Source of the DNA: Prorocentrum cordatum
Lineage: Eukaryota > Sar > Dinophyceae > Prorocentrales > Prorocentraceae
Reading direction: 5' to 3'
Assembly: GCA_963575745.1 (NCBI GenBank)
Contig: CAUYUJ010021684.1
Location: 71,315 to 135,314 of the forward strand
DNA: 64,000 bases
The notes below the pieces were generated by a model, which saw only the letters and a list, made by a program, of their open reading frames with translations, was not told where the DNA came from and ran no database searches. A program made the translations under genes and the position numbers. Position 1 is the stretch's first letter; every line of letters begins with the position of its first letter. This document shows positions 10,631-19,606 of this stretch, piece by piece.

Positions 10631-12630
10631 GTGCTCCTTCGAACGCCAGTGGTGCACCTGCCGCCGCGGCGCGGCGCGGTCGAGGAGCCCGGGGCCTCCC
10701 CGGGGACCCCCTGCAGCAGCCTCTGGGGGCTCCTTATCGTCCGCCGCTCCGGCTCCGAGGGGAAGCAACCTTCCCCGGCAGGACGTTTCTGTACACCTTT
10801 GTGGAGACCGGCCGGGTCCAAGGCCGCTGAGCTGCTGCTCCGACGAAACCGCAAGAGCTGCTGCTGGCACCGCCACGGGGGGCGCCGCCAGCAGCCGAGC
10901 ACCCTGCTGCTGCCGCGGCGGCCGCGGCACCAGACCCGCCGCCCGCGGAGGCCCCAACAGGCGCCGCTGCTGCGGCTCCCGCAGCACAGCCGGCGATGGC
11001 CCCACCAGTGGCTGCCGCGGGGCCGGGGGCACAGGCCCCGCCGCCGCCGCCGGCCCCTGCCGACGACGTTCTGGCTCCTCCACAGAGGCGCGCCCGGCGG
11101 GCCCGCGTCGGCTGCCCTGTCCCAGGTCGCCCCCGCGCTGACCTTGCCTCCAGCGCTGGCTGCAGCAGACCAAGGGGCCATGCGCCCGCACCTCAACGAA
11201 CACGCGGCTGGCAGATTTCCGGGCCTCCCACCGGTCCCACAAGCTTACCTGGACGAACACAGTCTGTCGCAATGTTCGGTCTGCCAACGGTACCTCCACT
11301 CCCGCTACGGGCGCGCGTGGTGTCCGAGGTGCCGCCCCGCTGCGCGAGCAGCCGCTGCAGAGGCAGCGCCGGCAGCAGCCGACGGCGCCCCCCGACCGCG
11401 CGGTTTGCCCACCTGGCAAGAGGTATTTTCCCGACAAGCGAGCACCAAACACTACGTGCCCAAGGGGGCGCGGGTCCTCTGGGCCCGCTGCTTGGCGCAG
11501 GCGGCGGCGCTCGCCGTGCACCAGAACACCGAGGAGGCGTGGCTGCAGTTGGCCATGCTGCCCAAGTGCGCCCTCCGCCCGCGCACGCGAGGGGGCCGCG
11601 GCAGCAGGGGCGCGGCGGAAGCTCTGACCAAGAACCTCTGCCAGCGCTGGCTGGAGGGAGAGCGCGCTTCGCTTTTGGAAGAGACCGCGGACCGACGAGC
11701 CACTGCAAAACCCTCCCGCGCAGCCCAGAGAGCGCAGCGCTGCCTGGAACTCTCGGCGGACGCGCAGTACTCCAAGAGCTGCTCGGCGCTCACCAGCGAG
11801 CCTCCAGCGGAGGTCACCGCAGCAGTGCTGGAGCAGATGCGTCTGAAGCACCCGCGCAGCCAGCGACCAGTGGACGCCGCCAGCCTCCCCGCTGTCAGCG
11901 CAGCGGCGGCGCCGCAGCTAGACGCCGCCACGCTCGAGCGCGAGGTGCGGGCCTTCCCTCGGGGCTCCGCTCCAGGCCCCACTGGCCTGCGGCCACAACA
12001 CCTCAAGGACGCGCTGCAGACGGCGGCCCACCGCGACGAGGTGCTGCAGCAGCTGCTCGGCCTCGCCAACCTCCTCGCGAAGGGTCCAGCCCCCCCCCCG
12101 GCGTGGCGGAGTACCTGGCTGGCGCCTCGCTGGTGGCCCTGCCCAAGAAGGGCGGCGGCCTTCGACCAGTGGCGGCGGGGGAAACCGTGCGGCGCCTGGT
12201 GGCGAAGTGCCTCTGCAGCCAGGTGTCTGACGCCGCCCGCGACCGCCTCGCCCCCCTGCAGGTTGGCGTCGCCCTCCCGGGCGGCTGCGAGGCCGCGGTT
12301 CACGTGCCCCGACAGTGGTTCGCACGCCGCGCTGGCAGCAGGCAGAAGGTGTTCGTTAAGCTAGACCTGAGCAACGCTTTCAACGCCCTCGACCGCCAAG
12401 CCCTCCTGCAAGCAGTGCACGAGGAGCTGCCCGCGCTAGCGCCCTGGGCTTCCTGGCGCTACCGGGCCCCCTCCCTGCTCTGGCTCGGCCGGCACTCGAT
12501 CTGCTCGGAATACGGCGTGCAGCAGGGAGACCCACTGGGGCCGCTGCTCTTCTCCTTGGCGCTGCAGCGCGCTGCTGAGAGGGCCCTCCGCCAGCCCGCC
12601 CCCGCGGCCGCGGGCGCCCTGGACCTGACT
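10631..12630 (+). pseudogene. RLE-LINE ORF, 5' part: zinc finger and RT up to the catalytic motif
   Basis: Two frames carry this part. Frame one (about 11,130-12,100) gives LSQCSVCQRYLHSRYGRAWC then PRC, a C-x2-C...C-x2-C finger, followed by a helical region and FPRGSAPGPTGLRPQHLKDA, the RGxAPGPDG block that opens LINE RT. After a shift near 12,100, frame two gives ALPKKGGGLRPVAAGETVRR, FVKLDLSNAFNALDRQALLQ with the first catalytic Asp, and EYGVQQGDPLGPLLFSLAL, the GxxQGxPLSPxLF block. It stops being LINE sequence at 12,630, right after ALDLT, where repeat A1 of the nested element begins. Confidence 0.8.
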
Positions 12631-12737
12631 GTTAGTGCGCGCACGGGAATGATGAGAAAGGTTTTTCGGGTGTCGTGTCCGGGCTTGGCCCCTCGCGCTG
12701 CTCATCGCAACCGCTCGGGCTCAAGCGTCAAAGGCAC
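12631..12737 (+). repeat. Split direct repeat A1 (left terminus)
   Basis: This 107-nt copy starts GTTAGTGCGCGCACGGGAAT and ends CAAAGGCAC. It matches 19,339-19,445 at 105 of 107 positions (C/T at 12,640 and T/C at 12,671). It abuts LINE coding sequence on the left without a visible target duplication. Confidence 0.9.
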
Positions 12738-12751
12738 GGGTTTCTCGCTCG

Positions 12752-13568
12752 ATGGCCGTCACACCATCCCAGGTAGTACTCTTTGCCTGGATTGCCGTGA
12801 TAGCCCCCTCGCTCTCCGACTGGCTGGCTGGCTCCGCTGCTGGGCGCTCCGCGCCGGCAGCCCCAGGCCGCGCGGCGGCCGTCGACTGGTGTTGGGAGCC
12901 TCTGCCGCGGGACTGCTCTTGCTTGCACCCGCCCGTCGTCAGCGGCGCCCGAGCCGCCGGGCCCGCCCTCGCGGGGTGCCTCAGTGCGGCTCGCGCCCGA
13001 CGGAGCCGCGGCAATCGAGGTCGTCTGGCCGTGGGTGGGGGGCCTCGCGTTCTCGCCCGGCCTCGCCCTCGCCGGCTGCCTGGGGTTCGGGATCCTCGAG
13101 GTGCTCTTCGTGCTGTATTGGTGCCGCCGTGCTGCGTGGCTCGACTCGATGCAGCTTCGTGTGATCCGCAATGGAGCAAGACTGGCTGCCGTGGACGCAG
13201 CTGCTCGTGTCGCTCGTCATTGATCCTGGTTTCAGGCACGCGCGCGTCATCTTGCGGCCGTGTCACGAGTGGTCTTGGATCGTATACACGGGCGGCGGCG
13301 ACCTGTATGTGGAAAAAGGAGAAGGACGGGGACAAGGTGCACCCCATGACGGCGGGTCACCCGTCGAGGTCTCTGCCAGACGATGAGGTGGAGGTCGTGC
13401 TGTTCGCAATGTTCCTGACGGACGACGAACTACGTGGGCTGATCGCGGAGGCCCGCGTCGAGGTGGCGTCCTGGCGGGAATCTGAGCCCGATCGCCACGT
13501 GCCAGCAGACCCGACCTACCTCTTGTCGGAGGATGGGCGCCAGCGCCCGCTCCTCTCCTTCGCCGCCG
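12752..13568 (+). pseudogene. Membrane-helix N-terminal region of the nested element's gag
   Basis: Right after A1, one frame starts MAVTPSQVVLFAWIAVIAPS, a hydrophobic helix. A second frame (12,984-13,223) contains WVGGLAFSPGLALAGCLGFG and ILEVLFVLYWC, a transmembrane hairpin followed by a basic stretch. From about 13,380 the first frame resumes with DDEVEVVLFAMFLTDDELRG and an acidic segment, ending at 13,588. The pieces look like one reading frame broken by shifts. Membrane segments ahead of gag also appear on the minus strand at 22-23.4 kb. Their role in dinoflagellate retroelements is unknown to me. Confidence 0.45.
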
Positions 13569-13578
13569 TTTCCAGGGC

Positions 13579-14682
13579 ATGCAGGTGAGGCGCGCCGGCA
13601 AGGAGGGCAATCCACCTGTCGCAGATGCGGGCGCTGGAGCCGCCGAGTCACTCGGCGGCGCCGGGGATGCGGGCGACGGCGTGCTGGCCGCCGACGGCGA
13701 GCGTCACCGCTGGCTGGTCAGCAAGCCTGGTCTGGTCGGGGAGTTGGATATCCCTGTGCCACACGCATGCGTCATGATCAAGCTGGGTGACCGCGGCGTC
13801 GCCGACATCAACGGCGAGATGGTGCCAGTGCAGAGCGTTCCTGAGGCCGACGTGGGCGACTACGCGTTCATGAAGACCTCGGCCTACGAGGTAGCGGTCC
13901 GCTACGTCGACGGCGCGCCCCTTCGCTTCGGGTGGCGTATCGGGATCGTGCCGAGCCACGCGCTTTCTCACGGTGAGGGAGCCAAGCCGACCGACCCTGC
14001 AAATGCCACCGAGCCGTGCGATGTTCGCACTTTGTGGGTGGACACCGACGCCATGAACGACCGGTTCAAGACTTGGCGCAATGTGGTCATGGAGAGCTAC
14101 CCCACGGTGTGGACCGACAGCCTCGTGGAGGGGCGGTCTAGCCTGATGTTTATCCCCAGGTATTCTGATCGGCACGGCGGCAACGTCAGGATGTGGCTCG
14201 ACCTCTGGTCCCGCTCGCAGAACCTCAGGCCGGGCGAGCGGGTCATGCGCGAGCTCTCCGTTCTCTGCGAGGTCATCTACGTGGGGGGCATCGACGACCA
14301 GCTAAACATGCCGTCGCTGGTCAGCTTCGAGATCATAGCGCGCCGCACCCAGAGTATCGTGGACGTGTACTCGGGCGACCCCTCTTGGCCGCAGTGGGCC
14401 AACGCGTGGCTCTACTCCGGCGTGGACTCTGCGGTGCACATGGTCGCGCCCGAGCTGGAGCACTACGTGGCCAAGAGGGCCAAGGACGAGGCCAAGGTCG
14501 AGTCCATGCGGGTGCGGGCCCGCAACCCTCCAATCGCTGCCGACGCCGTCGCTGCTGGCGGTCTCCCTGCCGCTGGACGCGGTGCACCTGTCGCCGCTGC
14601 GGCGGGCCAGCCCTCCAAAGGATCGGGCCGCGGAGCCCCGAAGGGAGGCAAAGGCGCCGCTGCCGCGGCGGAGACTCAATGA
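13579..14682 (+). CDS. Gag-like structural protein of the tyrosine-recombinase retroelement
   Basis: An intact 367-residue frame. An N-terminal Gly/Ala-rich segment leads into a globular domain with WLVSKPGLVGELDIPVPHAC, then PCDVRTLWVDTDAMNDRFKT and VEGRSSLMFIPRYSDRHGGN, an Arg-rich helical part (NLRPGERVMRELSVLCEVIY), and IDDQLNMPSLVSFEIIARRT. The tail is Lys/Ala/Gly-rich and basic, which suits nucleic-acid binding. No CCHC knuckle is present. I recall closely similar proteins ahead of RT in dinoflagellate elements, hence the gag-like call. The stop TGA (14,680-14,682) overlaps the next start in ATGA, so ORF2 may be translated by reinitiation. The ATG at 13,579 may be internal if the upstream frame is joined by frameshift. 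Confidence 0.6.
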   Translation: MQVRRAGKEGNPPVADAGAGAAESLGGAGDAGDGVLAADGERHRWLVSKPGLVGELDIPVPHACVMIKLGDRGVADINGEMVPVQSVPEADVGDYAFMKTSAYEVAVRYVDGAPLRFGWRIGIVPSHALSHGEGAKPTDPANATEPCDVRTLWVDTDAMNDRFKTWRNVVMESYPTVWTDSLVEGRSSLMFIPRYSDRHGGNVRMWLDLWSRSQNLRPGERVMRELSVLCEVIYVGGIDDQLNMPSLVSFEIIARRTQSIVDVYSGDPSWPQWANAWLYSGVDSAVHMVAPELEHYVAKRAKDEAKVESMRVRARNPPIAADAVAAGGLPAAGRGAPVAAAAGQPSKGSGRGAPKGGKGAAAAAETQ

Positions 14683-17408
14683 GTGATATGACCCTCGGCG
14701 GTGGGACTGGCCCAACCTCCGCCGTTCGCCTTCCTGGGCTTGCACGCGGGTCCGCGGAGATCTTCCCGTTGCCCGACGACTCCAGCCTCGTCGCGGATTT
14801 CTGGATCCACCTTCAGGGGCGTGCCCAGCGCCGGTTCGTGAGGGATTGGCGGCAGTGTGTGCGTTCACTAAATTGGTTGTGGGGTGCTGGACATCGTGAG
14901 GCCGCCCGACGTGCTCGAGGCGACGTCCATCCATACCGTTTTCGACTTCAACGTGAGGTGCTGGTGCGAATCGCCCAGGGGGTCCAGATCTTTCTGGACC
15001 CACCCTCCGACCTCTCTCCGAAGGAGGCCCTTCAGGGGCTACTTCGAGGCCGCGGGGTCTACGACACCGAGACGGCCTACACTGCCCTGGCACCCTACCA
15101 ACGGGGCGCGGTTTCTCTTCCTTGTGACGTCTCGACGGCCCCGGCTGTGGGAACCCTGGTCACGGGGCGCGCCCTCGAGTATCTGGTAGAGGCAGAGGAG
15201 CAGATGATCAGGACCGATGCTGAGGTCCAGCTTGACCGTGCGACGAATGGCGAAATCAAGATCTACACCGACCCCCTGCTCGCCAATAGCCGCCGCCGGT
15301 ATTCCACCTTCGTGAAAGACCTGAAGCGGAAAGGCTTGGTGGGCTTCACCCGCGATCCCAAGGAGTTCGTAGGTGTTTTCTTCGTCTGGAAGAAGGAGCG
15401 CACCTCCATGAGGATGGTGCTCGACTGTCGCCGCTCCAATCAACGTTTCGTGACCCCTCCTGGGGTCGAGCTGCTGTCGACAGAGGGGCTTGGTCGGATC
15501 GAGTGCGACACGGAGCAGACCGGCACGTTGCCCATCTTCCTGGGCAAAGCTGACGTGAAGGATTGCTTCCATCGCATGATGTTCGGCAACCACCTCTCCA
15601 AGTACTTCTGCTACCCGGGCGGCCTGGCCAAGGAGTTTGGCATCGTCGGGCAGCTGGTGGAGGGGGTGCCCGCTCGCGCTGACGACTACCTCTGGCCGTG
15701 CGCCCTCGCGCTGCCCATGGGCTGGACGTGGTCGCTCTACTTCGCGCAGGTGGCCAACCTCGGCCTGGTGGAACGGGTCCCCGCGGTCGCGTCGAGCTGC
15801 GCGGCTACCGATCGGGGGCCCCCTATCGTGCTGTCTCCGACCTCCTCCTGGCACTACGTATACGTTGACAATGTGGGGCTCATGTCGCTCGATGCCTCCT
15901 ACGTCAAGGGGGCTCTGGCGGACACCATCGCGGCCTTCGACGCCGCGGGCCTCATCATGCATGACATCTCGGTGGACTCCGACACGGCCGAGGCGCTGGG
16001 AGTGACGCTCGATGGCCAGAAGCACCAGACCCTCGTCAACCACCGGCGCTACTGGAAGGTCAGACTGGGCCTCCGGTGGGCCCTCTCCTTGCGGCGGCTG
16101 GCAGGGCGAGAGCTCGAAGTATTGCTTGGCCACTGTACATTCGTTGGCTTGATGTGCCGGGAGACCCTGTCCGTGTGGCACACCGTCTACACCTTCATCC
16201 GCGAGCGGTACTGGGCCAAGAGCGACGTGTGGGAGTCCGCACGTCAGGAGCTCGAGTGCTTCCTCGGGCTGATGCCGCTCCTTCGGTCCGAGTGGGATCG
16301 GCCGTGGCTCACGCAGGTACTGTCCGTGGACGCCAGCCCGTACGGCTGGGGGATAGCCAGCTCCGAGTTCGGAGTGTCGATGGTGAAAAAGCAGGGCAGG
16401 ATCCTCGAACGATCTCGTTTCCGTCGTCTCGGAGGGTTGCCGGCTCGGGCCAGTGCCCTCGCTGCCGCAGGTTTCGTGTACTCACCCACCACCGATCGTT
16501 GGCAGGTCGACGATGAGAAAGAGCGTGACCCTTCGGACGTTCGGGAGGCTGGAGCCTGGGAGATGCGTGACGACTTCCCGGAGATTCCTGGGGCCCTCCT
16601 CCACGGGGATCGGTGGCGCTTGATTCTGCATGGCAAGTGGGCCTACTCCGAGGATATCCTGATTCTTGAGGCCCGCGTCCTGGTCAAAGCTGTCGCAAGA
16701 GTTTGCAATTGTGTTCCAGGTGGATTCTGCAGAGTATTGTTATTGGGAGATAATATGTCAGTTATATTAGCGTGTGAAAGATTTCGGGCCCGTAGCTTCG
16801 GGCTCTTGGTGCAGATCAGACGAATCGCGGCCTACGCTCTGGCCCGAGGGGTTCGATTTGGGTTCAGGTGGCATCCCTCAGAGCTCAACAGTAGCGACGC
16901 TGGATCCCGTATCTACGACCCCAACTACGACTCCATGAAGGATCTCACTCGCCTGGTGGCTAGCGGACACGGACCCGGAGACGTCCTGCCTCAGCCTGCG
17001 GACCCACCTCGATCCGACGACGTGGCGGCTCAAGTTCCCGAATCGCTCGAGACCCCTGACTCTTTCGCCTGCGCCGTATCCCACGACTGCCATGATGCGG
17101 ACCCGCACCCTGGAGGCGCCGAGCCAAACCATCGCTGGCCAGAAGAGCCGGCGCACGACGGCCAGTGCGCGTCCGACGGCGACTTCCTGTCCGCCTTCAG
17201 CGACCCCGGGGCCAACGAGGACGCGTACCTTGCCGCGACCGGAGATACGCTCGGAGCTGGATACCAGGCCCCCGGAGACCAGGACACAGATAGACCAGGA
17301 CACGGAAAACCATGGAAACGACATCTTTTCCTGCAAAGTCACGTTTTTCAGCACCCGTGCATGTTTTGTTTGCTGCACTGCAGGATTCGGGTTTGTGTCC
17401 GGGTTTAG
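14679..17408 (+). CDS. Reverse transcriptase-RNase H of the tyrosine-recombinase retroelement
   Basis: The start chosen is the ATG at 14,679 that overlaps the gag stop. The frame is also open upstream, but that part is a shadow of gag. RT motifs in order are MRMVLDCRRSNQRFVTPPGV, GKADVKDCFHRMMF with the first catalytic Asp, LPMGWTWSLYFAQ, and HYVYVDNVGL, where the catalytic box is YVDN rather than YVDD. RNase H follows: LSVDASPYGWGI (Asp), ILEARVLVKAV (Glu), LLLGDNMSVILACER (Asp) and LNSSDAGSRIYD (Asp). The tail after about 17,000 is acidic and Pro-rich, and its last 30 residues (Cys/Phe-rich) look non-coding. The frame is otherwise intact over the enzyme domains. Confidence 0.85.
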   Translation: MSDMTLGGGTGPTSAVRLPGLARGSAEIFPLPDDSSLVADFWIHLQGRAQRRFVRDWRQCVRSLNWLWGAGHREAARRARGDVHPYRFRLQREVLVRIAQGVQIFLDPPSDLSPKEALQGLLRGRGVYDTETAYTALAPYQRGAVSLPCDVSTAPAVGTLVTGRALEYLVEAEEQMIRTDAEVQLDRATNGEIKIYTDPLLANSRRRYSTFVKDLKRKGLVGFTRDPKEFVGVFFVWKKERTSMRMVLDCRRSNQRFVTPPGVELLSTEGLGRIECDTEQTGTLPIFLGKADVKDCFHRMMFGNHLSKYFCYPGGLAKEFGIVGQLVEGVPARADDYLWPCALALPMGWTWSLYFAQVANLGLVERVPAVASSCAATDRGPPIVLSPTSSWHYVYVDNVGLMSLDASYVKGALADTIAAFDAAGLIMHDISVDSDTAEALGVTLDGQKHQTLVNHRRYWKVRLGLRWALSLRRLAGRELEVLLGHCTFVGLMCRETLSVWHTVYTFIRERYWAKSDVWESARQELECFLGLMPLLRSEWDRPWLTQVLSVDASPYGWGIASSEFGVSMVKKQGRILERSRFRRLGGLPARASALAAAGFVYSPTTDRWQVDDEKERDPSDVREAGAWEMRDDFPEIPGALLHGDRWRLILHGKWAYSEDILILEARVLVKAVARVCNCVPGGFCRVLLLGDNMSVILACERFRARSFGLLVQIRRIAAYALARGVRFGFRWHPSELNSSDAGSRIYDPNYDSMKDLTRLVASGHGPGDVLPQPADPPRSDDVAAQVPESLETPDSFACAVSHDCHDADPHPGGAEPNHRWPEEPAHDGQCASDGDFLSAFSDPGANEDAYLAATGDTLGAGYQAPGDQDTDRPGHGKPWKRHLFLQSHVFQHPCMFCLLHCRIRVCVRV

Positions 17409-17570
17409 GGGTGGCTTGCAGGTTTTTGGAGCCCGTGTCCGGGTTTATTCTTGAAGTGCTGCAGTGCAGTATTTTGTTCGTGCCGCCGTTTGGAAAAATT
17501 GGTTTCGAGGGACGTTGGGTGTCCGGGTCTAGCGTGTCCGGGTCTACGGGGCCCTGAGGATACTGGGAAG
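17300..17570 (+). other. Non-coding-like insertion with GTGTCCGGGT repeats between RT ORF and recombinase
   Basis: The composition changes abruptly to T-rich. The motif TGTCCGGGTYTA occurs near 17,394, 17,434, 17,518 and 17,533, and a related GTGTCCGGGCTTGG lies inside repeats A1 and A2. The stretch contains the RT ORF stop (17,408) and the nominal start at 17,451, yet the codons here resemble nothing in the family. The recombinase downstream lacks an obvious N-terminal core-binding domain. This segment therefore probably replaces that part of the gene by deletion and insertion. Confidence 0.45.
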
Positions 17571-18773
17571 GTGCCCCCGGCCAGAGGGTCCCTGGTGACT
17601 CTGGCGGCCGAGGGGCCCGCGTGGGCTACAGCAGCAGTCGCGGCCGCTGCCACCGCCGCGGCCGCCGACGTGGACAGCGATGGCACTACTACGGCCGACG
17701 AGATGGAGAAGGGTCTCGACGGCAGGTCGCCCGCTCCCCTGCCGGTCTCGCGTGCCATCGCGGTGGATTTTGCGAGGCGGGACATGCTTGCCATGGGTCT
17801 CGCCGTGATGATCGGAGTCAGCTGCTACCTCAGGCCTTCAGAGCTCCTCAATCTTACCTCGGACAACCTGGTGGCCCCGGCATCGCCGGTGTCGCAGTAC
17901 TGGAGCCTCCTTTTGCATCCTTCGGAGGGGGAAAAGGGGGGCAAGACCGGCGATGCGGACGACTCGCTGATCATCGACTCCGCCTACATGCCGCCGTGGG
18001 TTCACGACTTCCTCCAGGCCTTGAAGGAAAAGGGCGGCCGGCGGTGGTCCTTCGATTATCTCACTTTCTTGGTGGAGTTCAAGACTGTCGCCAAGATGCT
18101 GATCATGTCGCACCTTGTACCGTGCCAGATGAGACACTTGGGGCCGTCGATAGATCGCCTCAAGCCAGATCGCAGCCAGGGGGAGTGTCAGAAACGCGGA
18201 AGGTGGAACAGCTGGAAGAGCCTCGTACGCTGCGAGAAGAGCGCCCGCCTCGGAAGCTTCTGGGACGAGCTCCCTGCCGAGATACAAGCACACATGCGCC
18301 TGTGCGAGGACCAGCGCGTCGAGTTCCTCCTGGTCGCCCAAGCTTGCTCCAAGGCCACCGCCCGTCCGCGGCTAGCCAAGGACGGCACCTACATGGCCGA
18401 CCTGTACTCTGGCTCAGGCAAGGTTGCTCGGGCGGTCACGCGGCTGGGGTTCTCAGCTAAAGCCTGGGACATCATCCACGGGCCCAACCATGACATCACG
18501 GACCCGACTGTGCTTCGCCTACTGCTTTCGGACATCCGTGACGGCAAGATTTTCGCCGCCATGATCGCCCTCCCCTGCACCTCGCTGACTATCGCTCGAG
18601 ACAGGACCTTTCAGATACGCTCACGCACTCAACCATGGAGGACTGACCTGACTGATGCTACCGATCGGGACCGAGCCTCACTCGAGACTGGTAACAAGAT
18701 AATTCGGGCCGTAATTCGCATTCTCAGACATCTCAATCGCTACAAAATTCCATGGACACTTGAGAATCCGTGA
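17451..18773 (+). pseudogene. Tyrosine recombinase fused to C5-methylase-like domain
   Basis: Convincing sequence starts near 17,690. The recombinase catalytic domain has VSCYLRPSELLNL (first Arg), a middle strand block (LIIDSAYMPPWVHDFL), VPCQMRHLGPSIDRL (R-H-x-G second Arg block) and RGRWNSWKSLVRCEKSARL. In relatives I remember, the last block reads RRYEK, so the nucleophilic Tyr appears to be Cys here (TGC at about 18,229-18,231). From 18,389 a methylase-like domain follows: MADLYSGSGKVARAV (motif I-like), MIALPCTSLTIAR (PC at 18,565-18,600) and WTLENP (18,751-18,770), then a TGA (18,771-18,773) in mid-domain. The recombinase should resolve circular cDNA into the genome. The missing Tyr and N-terminus suggest this copy cannot. 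Confidence 0.7.
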
Positions 18774-19145
18774 ACTTCCCGCCTGTGGTTCATCCCAGGG
18801 ATATTGGCTCTGTGCAGCCGGGCGCATGCTGAATGGCGACTTACAGATTTCTGTCAATGGGGTACGCCGTTGCGAAAAAGGACATGGCTGGTTTGTGGCA
18901 ATATGTATCCTGAGGACAGTTGCTCACTGGACAGAGTCTGCACTGGAAAAGCTGGTATGTGCTCTCGCACTCTCCGCCGTCACATCGAGCTGAGTGGCCG
19001 CAATGACCAGAATGTTTTGTGGACCTCAATTGCCCAGCCTTGCCCCTCTCGCCTAGCCACCGCTCTGGCTAAGTCTCTCGCTGCTAATAAGCACGCTTCC
19101 TGCTCGTACAACTCGGGCGGCCCCGCCCGTACCAAGGCCCAATGA
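18774..19145 (+). pseudogene. C-terminal part of the C5-methylase-like domain, beyond an in-frame TGA
   Basis: The frame is identical to the recombinase-methylase ORF upstream. Directly after the stop it reads TSRLWFIPGILALC, then AEWRLTDFCQWGTPLRKRTW, and a Cys-rich end with GMCSRTLRRHIELSG and ATALAKSL, stopping at 19,143-19,145. This aligns in order with the minus-strand element's ENP...LDQCALN...CSGDHVHVLVEG region, so the two methylase-like domains are homologous and the TGA is a nonsense mutation or recoded codon. The segment ends 85 nt before repeat B1. Confidence 0.6.
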
Positions 19146-19229
19146 GGCCCATGCCAAATTGCTTTCGCTTTTCCCCTCCTCTCTTCCCCTCTTTCGCCCC
19201 TGTGAACCCTTTTCAATTCGGGATGTTTG

Positions 19230-19334
19230 GAATGCCTTGGACGTGTGACTCTAACGATCTCACGTCGTCCCAGCTGCGTGTTGTAACCCTGTCAGATAGT
19301 AGCAGATCTTCTCCGCTGGAAAAATACGGTCTCA
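19230..19334 (+). repeat. Split direct repeat B1
   Basis: This 105-nt copy starts GAATGCCTTGGACGTGTGAC and ends ATACGGTCTCA. It matches 19,498-19,602 at 103 of 105 positions. It is separated from A2 by four bases, which would be the circle-junction sequence in a PAT/Ngaro-like cycle. Confidence 0.9.
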
Positions 19335-19338
19335 GTAT

Positions 19339-19445
19339 GTTAGTGCGTGCACGGGAATGATGAGAAAGGTTTTTCGGGCGTCGTGTCCGGGCTTGGCCCC
19401 TCGCGCTGCTCATCGCAACCGCTCGGGCTCAAGCGTCAAAGGCAC
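19339..19445 (+). repeat. Split direct repeat A2
   Basis: The internal copy of the 107-nt left-end repeat A1, placed between B1 and B2. This position is the hallmark of the A1-ORF-B1-A2-B2 arrangement. The 52 nt between A2 and B2 (19,446-19,497) has no counterpart after A1. Confidence 0.9.
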
Positions 19446-19497
19446 CCGCCCTTTCGAACTAATGTTCTCCCATCCCATACTCCCATTATACTTTGCA

Positions 19498-19602
19498 GAA
19501 TGCCTTGGACGTGTGACTCTAACGATCTCACGCCGTCCCAGCTGTGTGTTGTAACCCTGTCAGATAGTAGCAGATCTTCTCCGCTGGAAAAATACGGTCT
19601 CA
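19498..19602 (+). repeat. Split direct repeat B2 (right terminus)
   Basis: The second copy of the 105-nt B repeat. LINE coding sequence resumes four bases later, with the T-rich codons of FFFLDD starting at 19,607, so the right boundary of the insertion lies between 19,602 and 19,606. Confidence 0.9.
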
Positions 19603-19606
19603 TTCT

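Larger units (their letters stand above)
12631..19605 (+). mobile_element. Tyrosine-recombinase retroelement with split direct repeats
   Basis: The element is delimited by repeats in the order A1 (12,631-12,737), coding region, B1 (19,230-19,334), A2 (19,339-19,445), B2 (19,498-19,602). A1/A2 are each 107 nt with two differences, and B1/B2 are each 105 nt with two differences. A1-ORFs-B1-A2-B2 is the split-direct-repeat layout of PAT/Ngaro-type DIRS-order retroelements, which replicate through a circular intermediate and lack target-site duplications. Consistent with this, it encodes gag-like, RT-RNase H and tyrosine-recombinase proteins, with an added C5-methylase-like domain. Near-identical repeats imply recent insertion, although the recombinase already looks damaged. 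Confidence 0.85.

Noticed and set aside
10574-11851. 425-residue minus-strand frame
   Set aside because: Antisense shadow of the GC-rich LINE ORF. The plus strand carries the zinc finger and RT motifs.
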